Positions 9,285 through 18,196 of a stretch of DNA of 64,000 nt are shown piece by piece (within the stretch, counting starts at the first letter, position 1; each line of letters starts with the position of its first letter). The translations under genes and the position numbers were made by a program. Where the stretch lies: NCBI RefSeq assembly GCF_014650915.1, contig NZ_BMVW01000001.1:1178001-1242000 (forward strand). Direction: 5' to 3'. This stretch comes from Streptomyces poonensis. GTDB taxonomy: Bacteria; Actinomycetota; Actinomycetes; Streptomycetales; Streptomycetaceae. The notes below the pieces were generated by a model, which was given only the letters and a program-made list of their open reading frames with translations, did no database searches and had not been told where the DNA came from.

Positions 9285-9429
9285 AAGCAAACGTAAAGTA
9301 ACTGCCCGCCCATGACGTCCCGTCGGTTACGGGCCGTCAGTGAGGGGCGGTGGGGCGGTGAAACGGCGAGTGGCGAATCGGGTGGGGCCGACGAACTCAC
9401 TAAGCGGCTGAGCGGTCAGTGGTCGGTGG

Positions 9430-10074
9430 TCAGGCCTGACGCAGATCCTCCATGGTCGTGGCCGCACCGGGCAGGTCCGAGCGGGCCGGAGCCCGCAACC
9501 CGTCCAGGAACAGCTGCAGATGACGATGCGCGAACCGGTCGACGTGCAGGCACGCGGTACCGGCCGGGGGCCGGCTGAGCTGGGCGACCGCGACCATCAG
9601 GTCGCCCACGCCCACGTCCGGGCGGAGCTGCCCGGCCGCCCGGGCGCGCTCCATGAGCACCTCGATGAGGTGCTCGACCCGCTCGCGCGCGGCCTGCAGA
9701 TCCGGGTGGTGCCGGTCGAAGGCGCTGGAGACCATCGGGCAGAGCGCGTTGATCCGTTCGTCGGCGGCGGTGTGCACGAAGCGGGAGAGCGCCTCGAAGG
9801 CGTCGCCCGTCTCGGTGAGCGCCCGCTCGGCCGCCTCGGCCGTACGGTCGATGACGGAGCAGACGACCTCCCCGACGAGCGCGTCGCGCTCCGGGAAGTG
9901 GCGGTACACCGTGGCATTGCCGACGCCGGCCCGGCGGGCGATCTCGTCCAGCGGCACCTCGGGGCCGAACTCGACGAACATCTCCCGGGCGGCTGCGACG
10001 ATCCGCTCCCGGTTACGCAGGGCGTCGGCGCGTGGCCGGGGCGCCTTGCGCACTGTGGAGCTGACGGTCTGCAC
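9430..10074 (-). CDS. TetR-family transcriptional regulator
   Basis: This 214-residue protein has the TetR helix-turn-helix at about residues 20-66 (IVAAAREMFVEFG..PLDEIARRAGVGNATVYRHFPERDALV). A ligand-binding C-terminal domain of the common actinobacterial 'SBI-like' type follows. It precedes the DHA2 exporter on the same strand with about 300 bp and an operator between, so exporter repression is the likely role. The ATG at 10074 (MQTVSSTVRK) has a GAGGAGTG site. Confidence 0.9.
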   Translation of the reverse strand: MQTVSSTVRKAPRPRADALRNRERIVAAAREMFVEFGPEVPLDEIARRAGVGNATVYRHFPERDALVGEVVCSVIDRTAEAAERALTETGDAFEALSRFVHTAADERINALCPMVSSAFDRHHPDLQAARERVEHLIEVLMERARAAGQLRPDVGVGDLMVAVAQLSRPPAGTACLHVDRFAHRHLQLFLDGLRAPARSDLPGAATTMEDLRQA

Positions 10075-10479
10075 GGCGCACTCCTCGCTACTTCTCGAAC
10101 TTCTCGAACTTCTGGACGGCTTCTCTCGAGTCTCTCCGCTTTCGGACCCCGCTGGCTACGGGTTTATCCGGTTCCTCCGGCTACGAGCCTCTTTGATCTT
10201 CCTCGCGGATCCGGGGAGTGATTCCCCGCTTCACTCGGACACCTGACTAAACGGGGAGGCAGTCCCCGGTTATTTCGCCCAGCCGACTCTTTCTCCTGTG
10301 ACCTGCGTCATACCGGCCGCGTCGTGCCGGCCGCGTCATACCGGCCGCGTCATACCGGTACGGGCCGGTAACCCACGATCGGGCCGCTCCAGCGCGCGAC
10401 CGCCCCGCACCCGCCCCAGGGTGATCGGAAAGGGTGCAGCCGGAAGACCGGCGGCTGCCGTGGAGCGAGGGGCCCGTGC
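10075..10479. other. Intergenic region with 14-bp tandem repeats
   Basis: No gene is supported. Three copies of a 14-bp unit (GTCATACCGGCCGC, the middle one GTCGTGCCGGCCGC) occupy 10307-10348, followed by a partial fourth. A CTTCTCGAA triplication near 10091-10111 is also present. The promoter regions of tetR and the M6 protease gene must lie here. Confidence 0.45.
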
Positions 10480-11787
10480 ATGCAGGCAGTGAGCCGGATA
10501 CGCCCCGCCCGACGGGACACCCGCCGTCGGATACGACAGCGCCGTGCGGCCGCGTTCGCCTCGGTGACCGTCCTCACGCTCGCGGTCAGCACCTCCGCCG
10601 GCACCGGGCACCTGAGGGCGGACCCGACCACGGCGGCCGGCTCCACGGCACCCGGACACCCGACTCCCCTGGCGCCCTGCATGATCAGCGGACCGTCCGA
10701 CGTCCAGATGACGGAGGGCATCCCTACCCCGCCCGGCTACTCCCGCTCCACGGGCACCGTCCGCGCCCTCAACCTGATGATCGACTTCTCCGACGCCCCG
10801 GGCGAGGGCACCGCTCTCGACCGTCTCGCGGAGTTCGCCCCGCAGACCCGCCAGTGGTTCGCCACCAGCTCGTACGGCAGGCTCGACTACCGCCCCGAGG
10901 CCCCCATCGACCACTGGCTGCGCATGCCGAAGCCGTTCAGCGCGTACGGCATGGAGCGCGGCGCCCCCTTCGAGCCCGGCTACCGGGAACTGGTCGAGGA
11001 CCTCGTGGCCAGGGCGGACCCGAAGGTGGACTTCCGCGCGTACGACCTGGTGAACGTGCTGGTCACCCCGAACGCGGGCCCGTCCGCGCTGGACACCGTC
11101 CTGTCGGTGACCTTCGCGGGCAACCGTGAGGCGCCGGTCGCCGACGGGGTGCCGGTCGCCAACGCGTCCTTCGTCTACAGCCGTCAGGACGACGGCTCCG
11201 GCGCGTACGGGGAGACGGGCTACCGGGTGCTCCCCCACGAGAACGGCCATGCCTTCGGACTGCCCGACCTCTACACCCACGAGGGCGGGGGCGCCGTCGG
11301 GCACTGGGACATCATGAGCGAGGACTGGGGCGCCGACAACGACCTCCTCGGCTGGCACAAGTGGAAGCTGGGCTGGCTGGACGAGACCCAGGTGAGCTGC
11401 GCGGCCGCCGCGGGCACCGGCGAGTACACGCTCACCCCGCTGCCGCGGCCGGGCGGCGCCAAGCTCGTCGTCGTCCCGCTGGACTCCCGTACGGCGTACG
11501 CGGTCGAGCTGCGCACGCAGGGCGGCAACGACGTGGCGGTCTGCCGTCCGGGCGTCCTCGTCTACAAGGTCGACGCGACCGTGGACACGGGCGGCGGCCC
11601 GGTCCGGGTGTACGACTCGCGGCGCGACAGCGGTGGCTGCGTCCGCAGCCCCAACGTCCACGCGGAACTGTCGGACGCGGCGTTCGTGCCCGGGGAGACC
11701 TTCAAGGACCCGCGCGCGGGGATCGTCATCACCGTCGCGGGCACCGATCCGGCCGGTAACCACCGGGTACGCGTGACCCGGCGGTGA
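10480..11787 (+). CDS. Secreted M6-family zinc metalloprotease
   Basis: This 435-residue protein has a twin-arginine-rich N-terminus (RRDTRRRIRQRR) and a hydrophobic segment ending near residue 42, consistent with secretion. The zinc site HENGH (H253-E254-H257) sits in LPHENGHAFGLPDLY. The downstream GGGAVGHWDIMS carries the glycine and Met-turn typical of M6 (immune inhibitor A-like) peptidases. It starts at ATG 10480 after GGAGCGAGGGG. No propeptidase or inhibitor gene is adjacent. Confidence 0.85.
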   Translation: MQAVSRIRPARRDTRRRIRQRRAAAFASVTVLTLAVSTSAGTGHLRADPTTAAGSTAPGHPTPLAPCMISGPSDVQMTEGIPTPPGYSRSTGTVRALNLMIDFSDAPGEGTALDRLAEFAPQTRQWFATSSYGRLDYRPEAPIDHWLRMPKPFSAYGMERGAPFEPGYRELVEDLVARADPKVDFRAYDLVNVLVTPNAGPSALDTVLSVTFAGNREAPVADGVPVANASFVYSRQDDGSGAYGETGYRVLPHENGHAFGLPDLYTHEGGGAVGHWDIMSEDWGADNDLLGWHKWKLGWLDETQVSCAAAAGTGEYTLTPLPRPGGAKLVVVPLDSRTAYAVELRTQGGNDVAVCRPGVLVYKVDATVDTGGGPVRVYDSRRDSGGCVRSPNVHAELSDAAFVPGETFKDPRAGIVITVAGTDPAGNHRVRVTRR

Positions 11788-11822
11788 GGGGGCCGGGACG
11801 GGGCCGGGATTACGGTGACCCC

Positions 11823-13532
11823 ATGGTCCCGAACGTCACCTCGGCTCCCGGCACCGCCGTGCCCGGTCCCGCCGGCCACGGCGCCGCCGTGCCCGCCGAA
11901 GCCGTCACCCCCCTCATGCGCGGCATCAGCGTGCTGCGGCTGCTCACCGAGGCCGACGGCGCGGCCGCGATCAGTGAGCTGGAACGGGCCAGCGGACTCG
12001 CCCGCTCGACCGTGGACCGGATCACCGCGACGCTCGCCCGCATGGGATACCTCCGGCTCGACGGCCGGGACGCCGTGCTCGCGCCCCGTCTGACGGAGCT
12101 CGGCAACGCCTACCTCGCCGCCCTGCGCCTGCCGAGGCTGCTGGACGCGCACGCGGACGCGCTCGCCGACGAGCTGGACGAGTCGGTGTCGCTCGCGGTC
12201 GCCGACCGGGACGGCATCCGCTTCATCCACCAGGCGACCCGGCGCCGCGCGATGTCGCTCAGCTTCCGCATCGGCGACCTGCTGCCCGCCGAACGCACCG
12301 CGCCCGGACCGCTGTTCGCGACGGAGTGGGACGGGACGGACTGGGCGCGCTGGCGCGAGCGGCGGGCGGCGGACCCGGAGGACCGCGGCTTCCCGGCGAT
12401 ACCGCCGCGTACCGCGCGGCACTCCGCGGCGGACGGCGCCGACGGTTTCGAGGACCGGGTACGGGCAGCCTGCGAGCACGGCTGGGCACTGGACGACCAG
12501 CTGATCGAGCCGGGCCTGGTGGCCGTGTCGATGCCCGTACGGGAGGCGGACGGCCGGATCGCCTGTGTCGTGAACGTGGTGAGCCACACCAGCCGGCACA
12601 GCGCCGACGATCTGCGCCGCACCCTGCTGCCCCGGCTGCGCACGGCGGTCGCGACGATGGAGCGGGAGGTGCGCGCGGCGGCCGCGACGGGGGAGCGGGA
12701 GATGCGCGCGGCGGCGCCCGCCGGACTGGCGACCTGGACGGGGGCCACCAAACAGGAGCTGGGCCGGGAGTTCGTCGAGTCGCTGGCGCGCGGCCTGACG
12801 GTGATCACCGCGTTCGGCGAGGGCCGCGCCGCGCTGACCCTCACCCGGGTGGCCGAGGCGACGGGCCTGGCCCGGGCGACGGCGCGCCGCGCGCTGATCA
12901 CGCTGGAGCATCTGGGCCACGTCACCGCGCACGGCCGGACCTTCCGGCTCACGCCGCGTGTCCTGGAACTCGGCTTCCCGTCCCTGTCCCGGACGACACT
13001 GGCCGACATCGCGGCCCCGCACCTGAAGGCGCTCTCCGGGCTGCTGCACGAGTCGGCGTCCCTGGCTGTGCTGGCCGGCGACGACATCCAGTACACGGCC
13101 CGGGCCGCGGCCACCCGCATCATGAGCGTCAACCTCACGGTCGGGACCCGTCTGCCCGCGTACGCCACGGCGCTCGGCCGGGTGATGCTGGCGGACCTCG
13201 CGGACCCGCCGCTGCCCGGGCGCGGGACCGAGCCGCTGACGCCGCGCACCGTCACGGACCCCGGGGAGCTGAGGGCCGTCCTGGACCGCGTACGGCACGA
13301 GGGGTACGCGGTGGTCGACGGGGAGCTGGAGGAAGGGCTGCTCTCGATCGCGGTGCCGGTGCGGGAGTACGGGGGCCGCGCGGTGGCGGCGGTCAACGTC
13401 GCCCAGCACAGCAGCCGCCGTACACCCGGGGAATGCGTGCGGGAGGTCCTGCCGGAGCTGCGGGCCACGGCCGACCGCATCGAGGCGGACCTGCATGTGG
13501 CGGGGAGGTTCCGGAGGGTGCCGAGCAGCTGA
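11823..13532 (+). CDS. Double IclR-family regulator (two fused IclR modules)
   Basis: At 569 residues this is twice the usual IclR length. The first helix-turn-helix (ISELERASGLARSTVDRITATLARMG) lies near residues 55-85, followed by an effector domain. A second wHTH (LTRVAEATGLARATARRALITLEHLG) lies near 335-365 with its own effector domain. Each half is a full IclR protein, so the chain may fold as an internal dimer. The ATG at 11823 (MVPNVTSAPG) was chosen over an in-frame codon at 11784. IclR pairs of this kind often control aromatic catabolism, but no target is adjacent. Confidence 0.85.
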   Translation: MVPNVTSAPGTAVPGPAGHGAAVPAEAVTPLMRGISVLRLLTEADGAAAISELERASGLARSTVDRITATLARMGYLRLDGRDAVLAPRLTELGNAYLAALRLPRLLDAHADALADELDESVSLAVADRDGIRFIHQATRRRAMSLSFRIGDLLPAERTAPGPLFATEWDGTDWARWRERRAADPEDRGFPAIPPRTARHSAADGADGFEDRVRAACEHGWALDDQLIEPGLVAVSMPVREADGRIACVVNVVSHTSRHSADDLRRTLLPRLRTAVATMEREVRAAAATGEREMRAAAPAGLATWTGATKQELGREFVESLARGLTVITAFGEGRAALTLTRVAEATGLARATARRALITLEHLGHVTAHGRTFRLTPRVLELGFPSLSRTTLADIAAPHLKALSGLLHESASLAVLAGDDIQYTARAAATRIMSVNLTVGTRLPAYATALGRVMLADLADPPLPGRGTEPLTPRTVTDPGELRAVLDRVRHEGYAVVDGELEEGLLSIAVPVREYGGRAVAAVNVAQHSSRRTPGECVREVLPELRATADRIEADLHVAGRFRRVPSS

Positions 13533-13550
13533 GGAGCCGCCGTGCGCCGA

Positions 13551-13600
13551 CGAGCGCCGACGAGCGCCGACGAGCGCCGACGAGCGCCGACGAGCGCCGA
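13551..13600. repeat. Five perfect copies of a 10-bp repeat
   Basis: CGAGCGCCGA is repeated five times without error between the convergent IclR and serine-hydrolase genes. The period is 10 bp, close to one DNA helical turn. It is just downstream of both stops and forms no hairpin. Confidence 0.8.
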
Positions 13601-13642
13601 GAAGGACAACGAACCCCGCGTCCCCTTCCCTCCTCTCCTCTC

Positions 13643-15118
13643 TCATCCCACCTTGGGCGCCGCCCGCATCCCGATGTACACGCATCCGGTGCCGTCGGCG
13701 AGCGTGGAGAACACCACCGGCATCCAGTCCGCGCTGTACGCCCCGGAGCCCGGACCGGCGAACACGTTCGGCGCGACGGGCACGAGGTCCATCTCCAGCG
13801 GCGGCGAGAAGTCCTTCATCCCGTCGACGAACTCGTACACCAGATGCCCCTTGCCGCCCTGCTCGCTGACGGTGATGAGCACCCCTTCCCGCTTGTACGT
13901 GCCGGTCAGCGGGGTGATGTCCACGGCCGGCGGCTGCGCGGGAGGCCCGAACGGCTCCGGCATCCGCACCCCGGCGAGCTCCCGCAGCAACTCGCCGAAC
14001 AGCTCCTCGTACAGCCGCCGCGCGTCCCCGCCATTGGTGAGCAGCACGAGCACGACGCCCGCTTCCGGCACCACGCGCAGGAAGGCGTACTGCCCGATCG
14101 AGGCCCCGTCATGCCCGAAACCGGACGTGCCCTCCCAGTCGTACAGGGTCCATCCGAGCCCCCACCCGTCCGCGCTGACCGTCCACTTGTCGGGCACATC
14201 GACCTCGCGCCGCTGCATCGCGCGCACGCTGTCCTCGGCGAGCAGCCGTGTGCCGTCCTCGGCGAGCCCCCCGTCGAGATGCATCCGGGCGAGCCGTACG
14301 ACGTCCCCGGCGGTCGCGAGCACCCGCCCGTACGGACCGGCCGACCGCGGCATCGGATCCCATGCCGGTGCGGGGTCGGGGTCCTGCCCCAGCTCCCCGA
14401 GGTGCCCCATCGCCGCGCGGTGCGAGAGCGCCTCCTCGGGCAGGGTCATGGTCCCGGCCAGACCGAGCGGCGTGATCAGCCGCTTCTTGAGGGCCTCGTC
14501 CCAGGTGAGCCCGGTGAGCACCTCCACGATGCGGCCGAGCACGTTGTACCCGAGGCTGCTGTACGACACCGCCGTACCGGTGGGGCAGTCGAGCCCCACG
14601 TCCTTGGCGGCCTCGACGTAGCGGGCCAGGCAGTCGTCACCGCGCCCGGAGTCATAGGTGAAGTCGCAGGTGAGCCCGCTGGTGTGGGAGAGCAGCTGGC
14701 GGGTGGTGATGGTCTCGGTGGCCCCGGCGTCGGCGACGGCGAAGTCCGGCAGCACTTCCTTGACGGGCGCGTCGAGGTCGAGCCGCCCCTCGTCGACGAG
14801 CTGCATGACCAAGGTGGCCGTGTAGATCTTGGCAAGGGACCCCAGCTGGAAGACGGAGTCCGTCGTCGTGTCCACCCCGGTGCCGCGATGCAGCACTCCG
14901 CTCGCCACCTCGTGCACCTGACCGCGGGCGAGCACCGCCAGCGTGGCGCCCGGCACATGGTGGGACTCCCGCAGCCGGTCGAGCCGCGCCTGCCAGTGAT
15001 CGAGGTAGAACTCCCGTCCACCGGAGTCCCTGGCCCCCCAGTTCCCCCTGGCATCCCAGTTCCCCTGGGCGTCCCAGCTGACGCTCTCCATGCCCTTGGC
15101 CTTCCGCGGCATCGACAT
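13643..15118 (-). CDS. Class C beta-lactamase-like serine hydrolase
   Basis: This 491-residue protein carries the SxxK nucleophile motif in FQLGSLAKIYT (near residue 80), a Tyr motif in AVSYSSLGYN, and the C-terminal GFGHDGASIGQY segment in the place of the HxG motif. A lipocalin-like C-terminal domain (about 390-491) follows. No signal peptide is visible, so it is probably a cytoplasmic esterase or peptidase and not a drug-inactivating lactamase. The ATG at 15118 has GGAGGGG. It is divergent from a TetR gene, with inverted repeats between. The N-terminus has NWDARGNWGAR repeats. Confidence 0.85.
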   Translation of the reverse strand: MSMPRKAKGMESVSWDAQGNWDARGNWGARDSGGREFYLDHWQARLDRLRESHHVPGATLAVLARGQVHEVASGVLHRGTGVDTTTDSVFQLGSLAKIYTATLVMQLVDEGRLDLDAPVKEVLPDFAVADAGATETITTRQLLSHTSGLTCDFTYDSGRGDDCLARYVEAAKDVGLDCPTGTAVSYSSLGYNVLGRIVEVLTGLTWDEALKKRLITPLGLAGTMTLPEEALSHRAAMGHLGELGQDPDPAPAWDPMPRSAGPYGRVLATAGDVVRLARMHLDGGLAEDGTRLLAEDSVRAMQRREVDVPDKWTVSADGWGLGWTLYDWEGTSGFGHDGASIGQYAFLRVVPEAGVVLVLLTNGGDARRLYEELFGELLRELAGVRMPEPFGPPAQPPAVDITPLTGTYKREGVLITVSEQGGKGHLVYEFVDGMKDFSPPLEMDLVPVAPNVFAGPGSGAYSADWMPVVFSTLADGTGCVYIGMRAAPKVG

Positions 15119-15149
15119 GACCCCTCCAGCAGTGATGCGTACGACGTGC

Positions 15150-15178
15150 TCGACTTGCGAACACTGTACGCAAGTCGA
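15150..15178. promoter_or_regulatory. Inverted repeat, likely TetR operator for the hydrolase gene
   Basis: TCGACTTGCG (15150-15159) and CGCAAGTCGA (15169-15178) form perfect 10-bp arms around a 9-nt spacer. They lie just upstream of the serine-hydrolase start and opposite the tetR gene. Confidence 0.6.
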
Positions 15179-15335
15179 CGCACCGTACGCAACGACGACT
15201 CTCGGCCATCGGCCACCAGCCCGACCGGCCACAGGCCGGAGCACCGCCCCGCACCCCGCGAACCGCCCCACTACAGGACCAACCAGGCGCACGCCGACCC
15301 AGAACGCGCACGCCGTACGCACGTTCCATTCGCTG

Positions 15336-15349
15336 TACGCATCTGCGTA
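15336..15349. promoter_or_regulatory. Palindrome TACGCA-TC-TGCGTA
   Basis: This perfect 14-bp palindrome is about 170 bp upstream of the tetR start in the divergent 402-bp spacer. The GTACGCA half-site recurs several times nearby (for example 15166-15172 and 15185-15191), suggesting multiple binding sites. No gene is seen in the spacer. Confidence 0.55.
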
Positions 15350-15520
15350 TGCCGTGCACTAGGCTTGCCGAAGCCCACCAGGAACTGGTCGACCCCAGCG
15401 ATCGGACAGGCGAACGCACACGCGCAGCTGCGCCGGCCAGAGCGACACGCCGACCGAGCACGTTGGGCACGCCGGGCACGCCGAGCCCGCCGACGCGGCA
15501 GGCGGTACAGGAGGAAGCCC

Positions 15521-16276
15521 ATGCCATCCCGAACCCCTTCCACTCCGACGCCGTCCTCCCCGGAGCAGATGAATCCTTCGGTGTGGACGCGCCCGCGCGG
15601 CGGCCGGGAGCAGCCCGCGCTGAGCCGCGACCAGATCGTCGCCGAGGCGCTGCGCCTGCTGGACTCCGAGGGCATCGACGCGCTGAGCATGCGCAAGCTG
15701 GGCAACCGTCTCGGCGCGGGCGCCACCTCCCTCTACCGCCACGTGGCGAACAAGGACGAACTGATCGAGCTCGCCGTGGACGAGATCTACGGCGAGATCG
15801 AGGTACCGGACACCGCGGACCCGGCCCGCTGGCGCGAGGACGCCGCACGCTGCGCCCACAGCCTGCGCGCCACGATGCTCCGCCACCCCTGGATCGCCTC
15901 CGTCCTCGGCCAGATGGGCCTCTCCTACCTGGGCCCCAACTACATGCGCATCTCGGAGGCGATGCTCAGCGTCTTCACGACGGCGGGCTTCCCACCGGAG
16001 GAGGCGGACCAGGCGATGGCGACGGTCATCGCGTACGTCACGGGCATGGCCACCAGCGAGGCGGCCTGGCTGACGGTCCTGGCCCGCAGCGGCCAGAACG
16101 AAGAGGAATGGATCGAACGCCTCTACCCCGCCGCCGAACAGGCCGCCCAGGCCTACCCCCACCTCCGCGAGGGCCTGGCCGGACAACGCGGCAAGAACCC
16201 CCGCACAGCCCGCGAGGAAGGCTTCCAGTACGGCCTGGACCGCGTCCTCGACGGCTTGGCGACCCGCGTGAACTGA
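15521..16276 (+). CDS. TetR-family regulator with TetR_C domain
   Basis: This 251-residue protein has its helix-turn-helix at about residues 30-80 (QIVAEALRLLDSEGIDALSMRKLGNRLGAGATSLYRHV). The C-terminal half matches the TetR class A/B-like ligand domain (WREDAARCAHSLRATMLRHPWI). The ATG at 15521 has GGAGGA five bases upstream. It is divergent from the serine hydrolase gene and likely controls it. The ligand is unknown. Confidence 0.88.
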   Translation: MPSRTPSTPTPSSPEQMNPSVWTRPRGGREQPALSRDQIVAEALRLLDSEGIDALSMRKLGNRLGAGATSLYRHVANKDELIELAVDEIYGEIEVPDTADPARWREDAARCAHSLRATMLRHPWIASVLGQMGLSYLGPNYMRISEAMLSVFTTAGFPPEEADQAMATVIAYVTGMATSEAAWLTVLARSGQNEEEWIERLYPAAEQAAQAYPHLREGLAGQRGKNPRTAREEGFQYGLDRVLDGLATRVN

Positions 16277-16535
16277 CGCCCCGCACGGCACCCCATCACC
16301 GGGTCCGACAGAGGGCTGCCCCTACCGCGCCCCCTGCCGCGCCCCGGAACGGCACCCGGCACGGCAACCCAGTACCGGGGAGCCGACCCCGGACACGATC
16401 CGCTAGGCAGTCCCCGGTCGGCTTCCACCCGCCACGCCCCTCGGGGGTAGCGCCGCGTGTCTGGCGGAACAGCGCTCTCGCCTCTGCGCTGGAGGCGTCC
16501 TGTGGACGAGCCGAGCCGGCCGGGCCGAGCTTGTC

Positions 16536-17177
16536 TCAGCGCTTTCCGTCGGCTGCTTGCGTCCTGCGCCGACGCGTGGACGGCACCAGCTGGGCGGCCG
16601 TGGCCGTGGCCGGCCATGCCCCGCGGTCCAATAGGTCGAGGACGAGTGCGGCAATGTTCCACGCGTCGTCCTCGCCGCGGTGATGGCGTCCCTCGAGCGG
16701 CAGCCCTGCGATGCGTAGGGCTTGGTCCATACCGGGTCTTCTGCGCAGCCCGTAGGCCGCAGCAAATACGGCCTTCGCGTTGGTATGAGTGCCCTCCGCT
16801 GGAGAGCCGAATGGGTAAGCCACCCCGTCGGCCTGACTCTGCCGAGCGAATTGCCGACGGTCGTACTCACCCCAGCTCGCCCAGGGACGCTCCCCCGCCC
16901 CGTACTCCTCGACGAGGATTCGGCAAGCCTCGGCGAAGGGGACACCTCTTTCGACCTCGGCCTGCGTCAGGCCGGTCAGCTGGGTGCAGAAGTCGCTCAC
17001 CGCGGACCGGGCGGGGCGGACCAGGACACGGTGGCGGGACACACGACGCCGTGCCGGCACGTCCACGACGGTGAGACCTATCTCGATGATCTCGTTCACA
17101 GAGCCGGGCGGCGGCTGCCCGTCCCAGCAGGTGGCTTCCACATCGATGACGTTCAGCAGAGCGGATTCGTGGCGCAT
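16536..17177 (-). CDS. DEDDh 3'-5' exonuclease (DnaQ/ERI-1-like)
   Basis: This 213-residue protein belongs to the RNase T/DnaQ superfamily of metal-dependent exonucleases. ExoI is DVEATCW (D12, E14), ExoII includes the Asp of the WGEYDRRQF segment, and ExoIII is HRGEDDAWN, which supplies the DEDDh His and Asp. The ATG at 17177 (MRHESALLN) begins five residues before the fold; no strong Shine-Dalgarno is seen. The C-terminus has a basic RRRRTQ tail. Its substrate, RNA or DNA, cannot be told from sequence. Confidence 0.85.
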   Translation of the reverse strand: MRHESALLNVIDVEATCWDGQPPPGSVNEIIEIGLTVVDVPARRRVSRHRVLVRPARSAVSDFCTQLTGLTQAEVERGVPFAEACRILVEEYGAGERPWASWGEYDRRQFARQSQADGVAYPFGSPAEGTHTNAKAVFAAAYGLRRRPGMDQALRIAGLPLEGRHHRGEDDAWNIAALVLDLLDRGAWPATATAAQLVPSTRRRRTQAADGKR

Positions 17178-17352
17178 GGGGCCGAGGGTAGGCAGGCGTG
17201 CCCGGATCCGGCACCGCACATCCTGTTTCCCGTCGGCAACGCACAGCAACTCGCCCTCTACGGCAGCACCTTGACTGCAGTGACCCGGCGATGCGAACCA
17301 CTGGGCGGGTGACGGTGCAGCCCGCGTCCCGGCAGTCGGCGGCAAAGCTCAG

Positions 17353-17799
17353 TCAGGCGCGCCGCTTCGCGCCTGTCCCGGGCAGGAGCTCCGCGATCAG
17401 CCCCTCCACCAGGGTCTTGATCTCATCGCGGATCGGACGGACCGCTTCGACACCCTGGCCTGCCGGGTCGTCCAGCTCCCAGTCCAGGTAGCGCTTGCCG
17501 GGGAAGACGGGGCAGGCGTCGCCGCAGCCCATGGTGATGCAGACGTCGGACGCCTGGACCGCGTCGACGGTCAGGACCTTCGGCTTCCGCTCGGACATGT
17601 CGATGCCGACCTCACGCATGGCCTCGACAGCGGCGGGGTTGACCTGGCCGGCGGGAGCGGAACCCGCGGAGCGGACCTCGATGCGGCCTTCGGCCAGGTG
17701 GGACAGCCACGCGGCGGCCATCTGGGAGCGGCCGGCGTTGTGGACGCAGACGAACAGGACGGACGGCTTCGTGCCGCCGGTGCCGGGGGTCTCGGGCAT
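17353..17799 (-). CDS. arsC: Arsenate reductase (LMW-phosphatase-like)
   Basis: ArsC reduces arsenate to arsenite, which Acr3 then exports. The 148-residue protein has the P-loop CVHNAGRS (CX5R) near residue 18 and two further Cys in TMGCGDACPVFPG (near residues 96-100) that form the relay disulphide. The ending GKRYLDWELDDPAGQ is typical of the actinobacterial thioredoxin- or mycothiol-linked class. It is divergent from arsR across a spacer with two operators. The ATG at 17799 was taken; an in-frame upstream ATG at 17847 would add 16 residues. Confidence 0.93.
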   Translation of the reverse strand: MPETPGTGGTKPSVLFVCVHNAGRSQMAAAWLSHLAEGRIEVRSAGSAPAGQVNPAAVEAMREVGIDMSERKPKVLTVDAVQASDVCITMGCGDACPVFPGKRYLDWELDDPAGQGVEAVRPIRDEIKTLVEGLIAELLPGTGAKRRA

Positions 17800-17839
17800 G
17801 AGGAGCTCTTTCGTCTCACGGCGGCACAGCCACCACGAC

Positions 17840-17855
17840 ATCAGCACCCGCTGAT
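17840..17855. promoter_or_regulatory. ArsR operator copy 1
   Basis: ATCAGC-ACCC-GCTGAT is a perfect 6-4-6 inverted repeat in the arsC/arsR spacer, on the arsC side. An identical-arm copy starts exactly 40 bp away. Confidence 0.75.
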
Positions 17856-17879
17856 ATCAGCCAACAGTGATGTGAAAGT

Positions 17880-17895
17880 ATCAGCGCATGCTGAT
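17880..17895. promoter_or_regulatory. ArsR operator copy 2, overlapping the arsR start
   Basis: ATCAGC-GCAT-GCTGAT has the same arms as copy 1. It contains the arsR ATG at 17888, so repressor binding would sit on the start of the coding region. No ribosome site precedes the ATG, which suggests a leaderless transcript. Confidence 0.75.
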
Positions 17896-18196
17896 GTCAG
17901 TCGATCCTGATGTGATCCGGGCGCTGGGAGATCCGCTCAGGCTGCGGATCGTGACCCTGCTGGCGCGCGAGACGCTGTGCACCACGCACCTGGTGGAGGA
18001 GACCGGGGCCCGGCAGACCAATCTCTCCAACCACATGAAGGTGCTGCGCGAGGCGGGGCTGGTGGAGACCGAGCCGTGCGGCCGCTTCACCTACTACAAG
18101 CTCAGGCCGGAGGCCCTGGCGGGGCTGTCCGAGCAGTTCGCCGCGCTCGCCGTCTCCGCTCGTGACGCCGCCGCGAACAAGAGGGCCTGCCCGTGA
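17888..18196 (+). CDS. arsR: ArsR-family repressor (arsC/acr3 locus)
   Basis: This 102-residue winged-helix repressor contains VIRALGDPLRLRIVTLLARETLCTTHLVEETGARQTNLSNHMKVLREAGLVETE. The single Cys in the LCTTHL segment lies where arsenite-sensing residues occur in some ArsR types, but the classical CVC motif is absent. The start is ATG 17888 or 17894; both lie in or at the edge of the operator and lack a Shine-Dalgarno. The stop overlaps the acr3 GTG by 4 bp, so the two are co-translated. Confidence 0.9.
   Translation: MLMSVDPDVIRALGDPLRLRIVTLLARETLCTTHLVEETGARQTNLSNHMKVLREAGLVETEPCGRFTYYKLRPEALAGLSEQFAALAVSARDAAANKRACP

Noticed and set aside
13643..15118. Antibiotic-resistance beta-lactamase
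   Set aside because: It lacks a signal peptide and has the extended C-terminal domain of esterase/peptidase-like members of the family.
12326..16276. A 1316-codon forward open frame
   Set aside because: Only its last 251 codons (the TetR gene from 15521) are real. The rest is the high-GC shadow of the IclR and serine-hydrolase genes.
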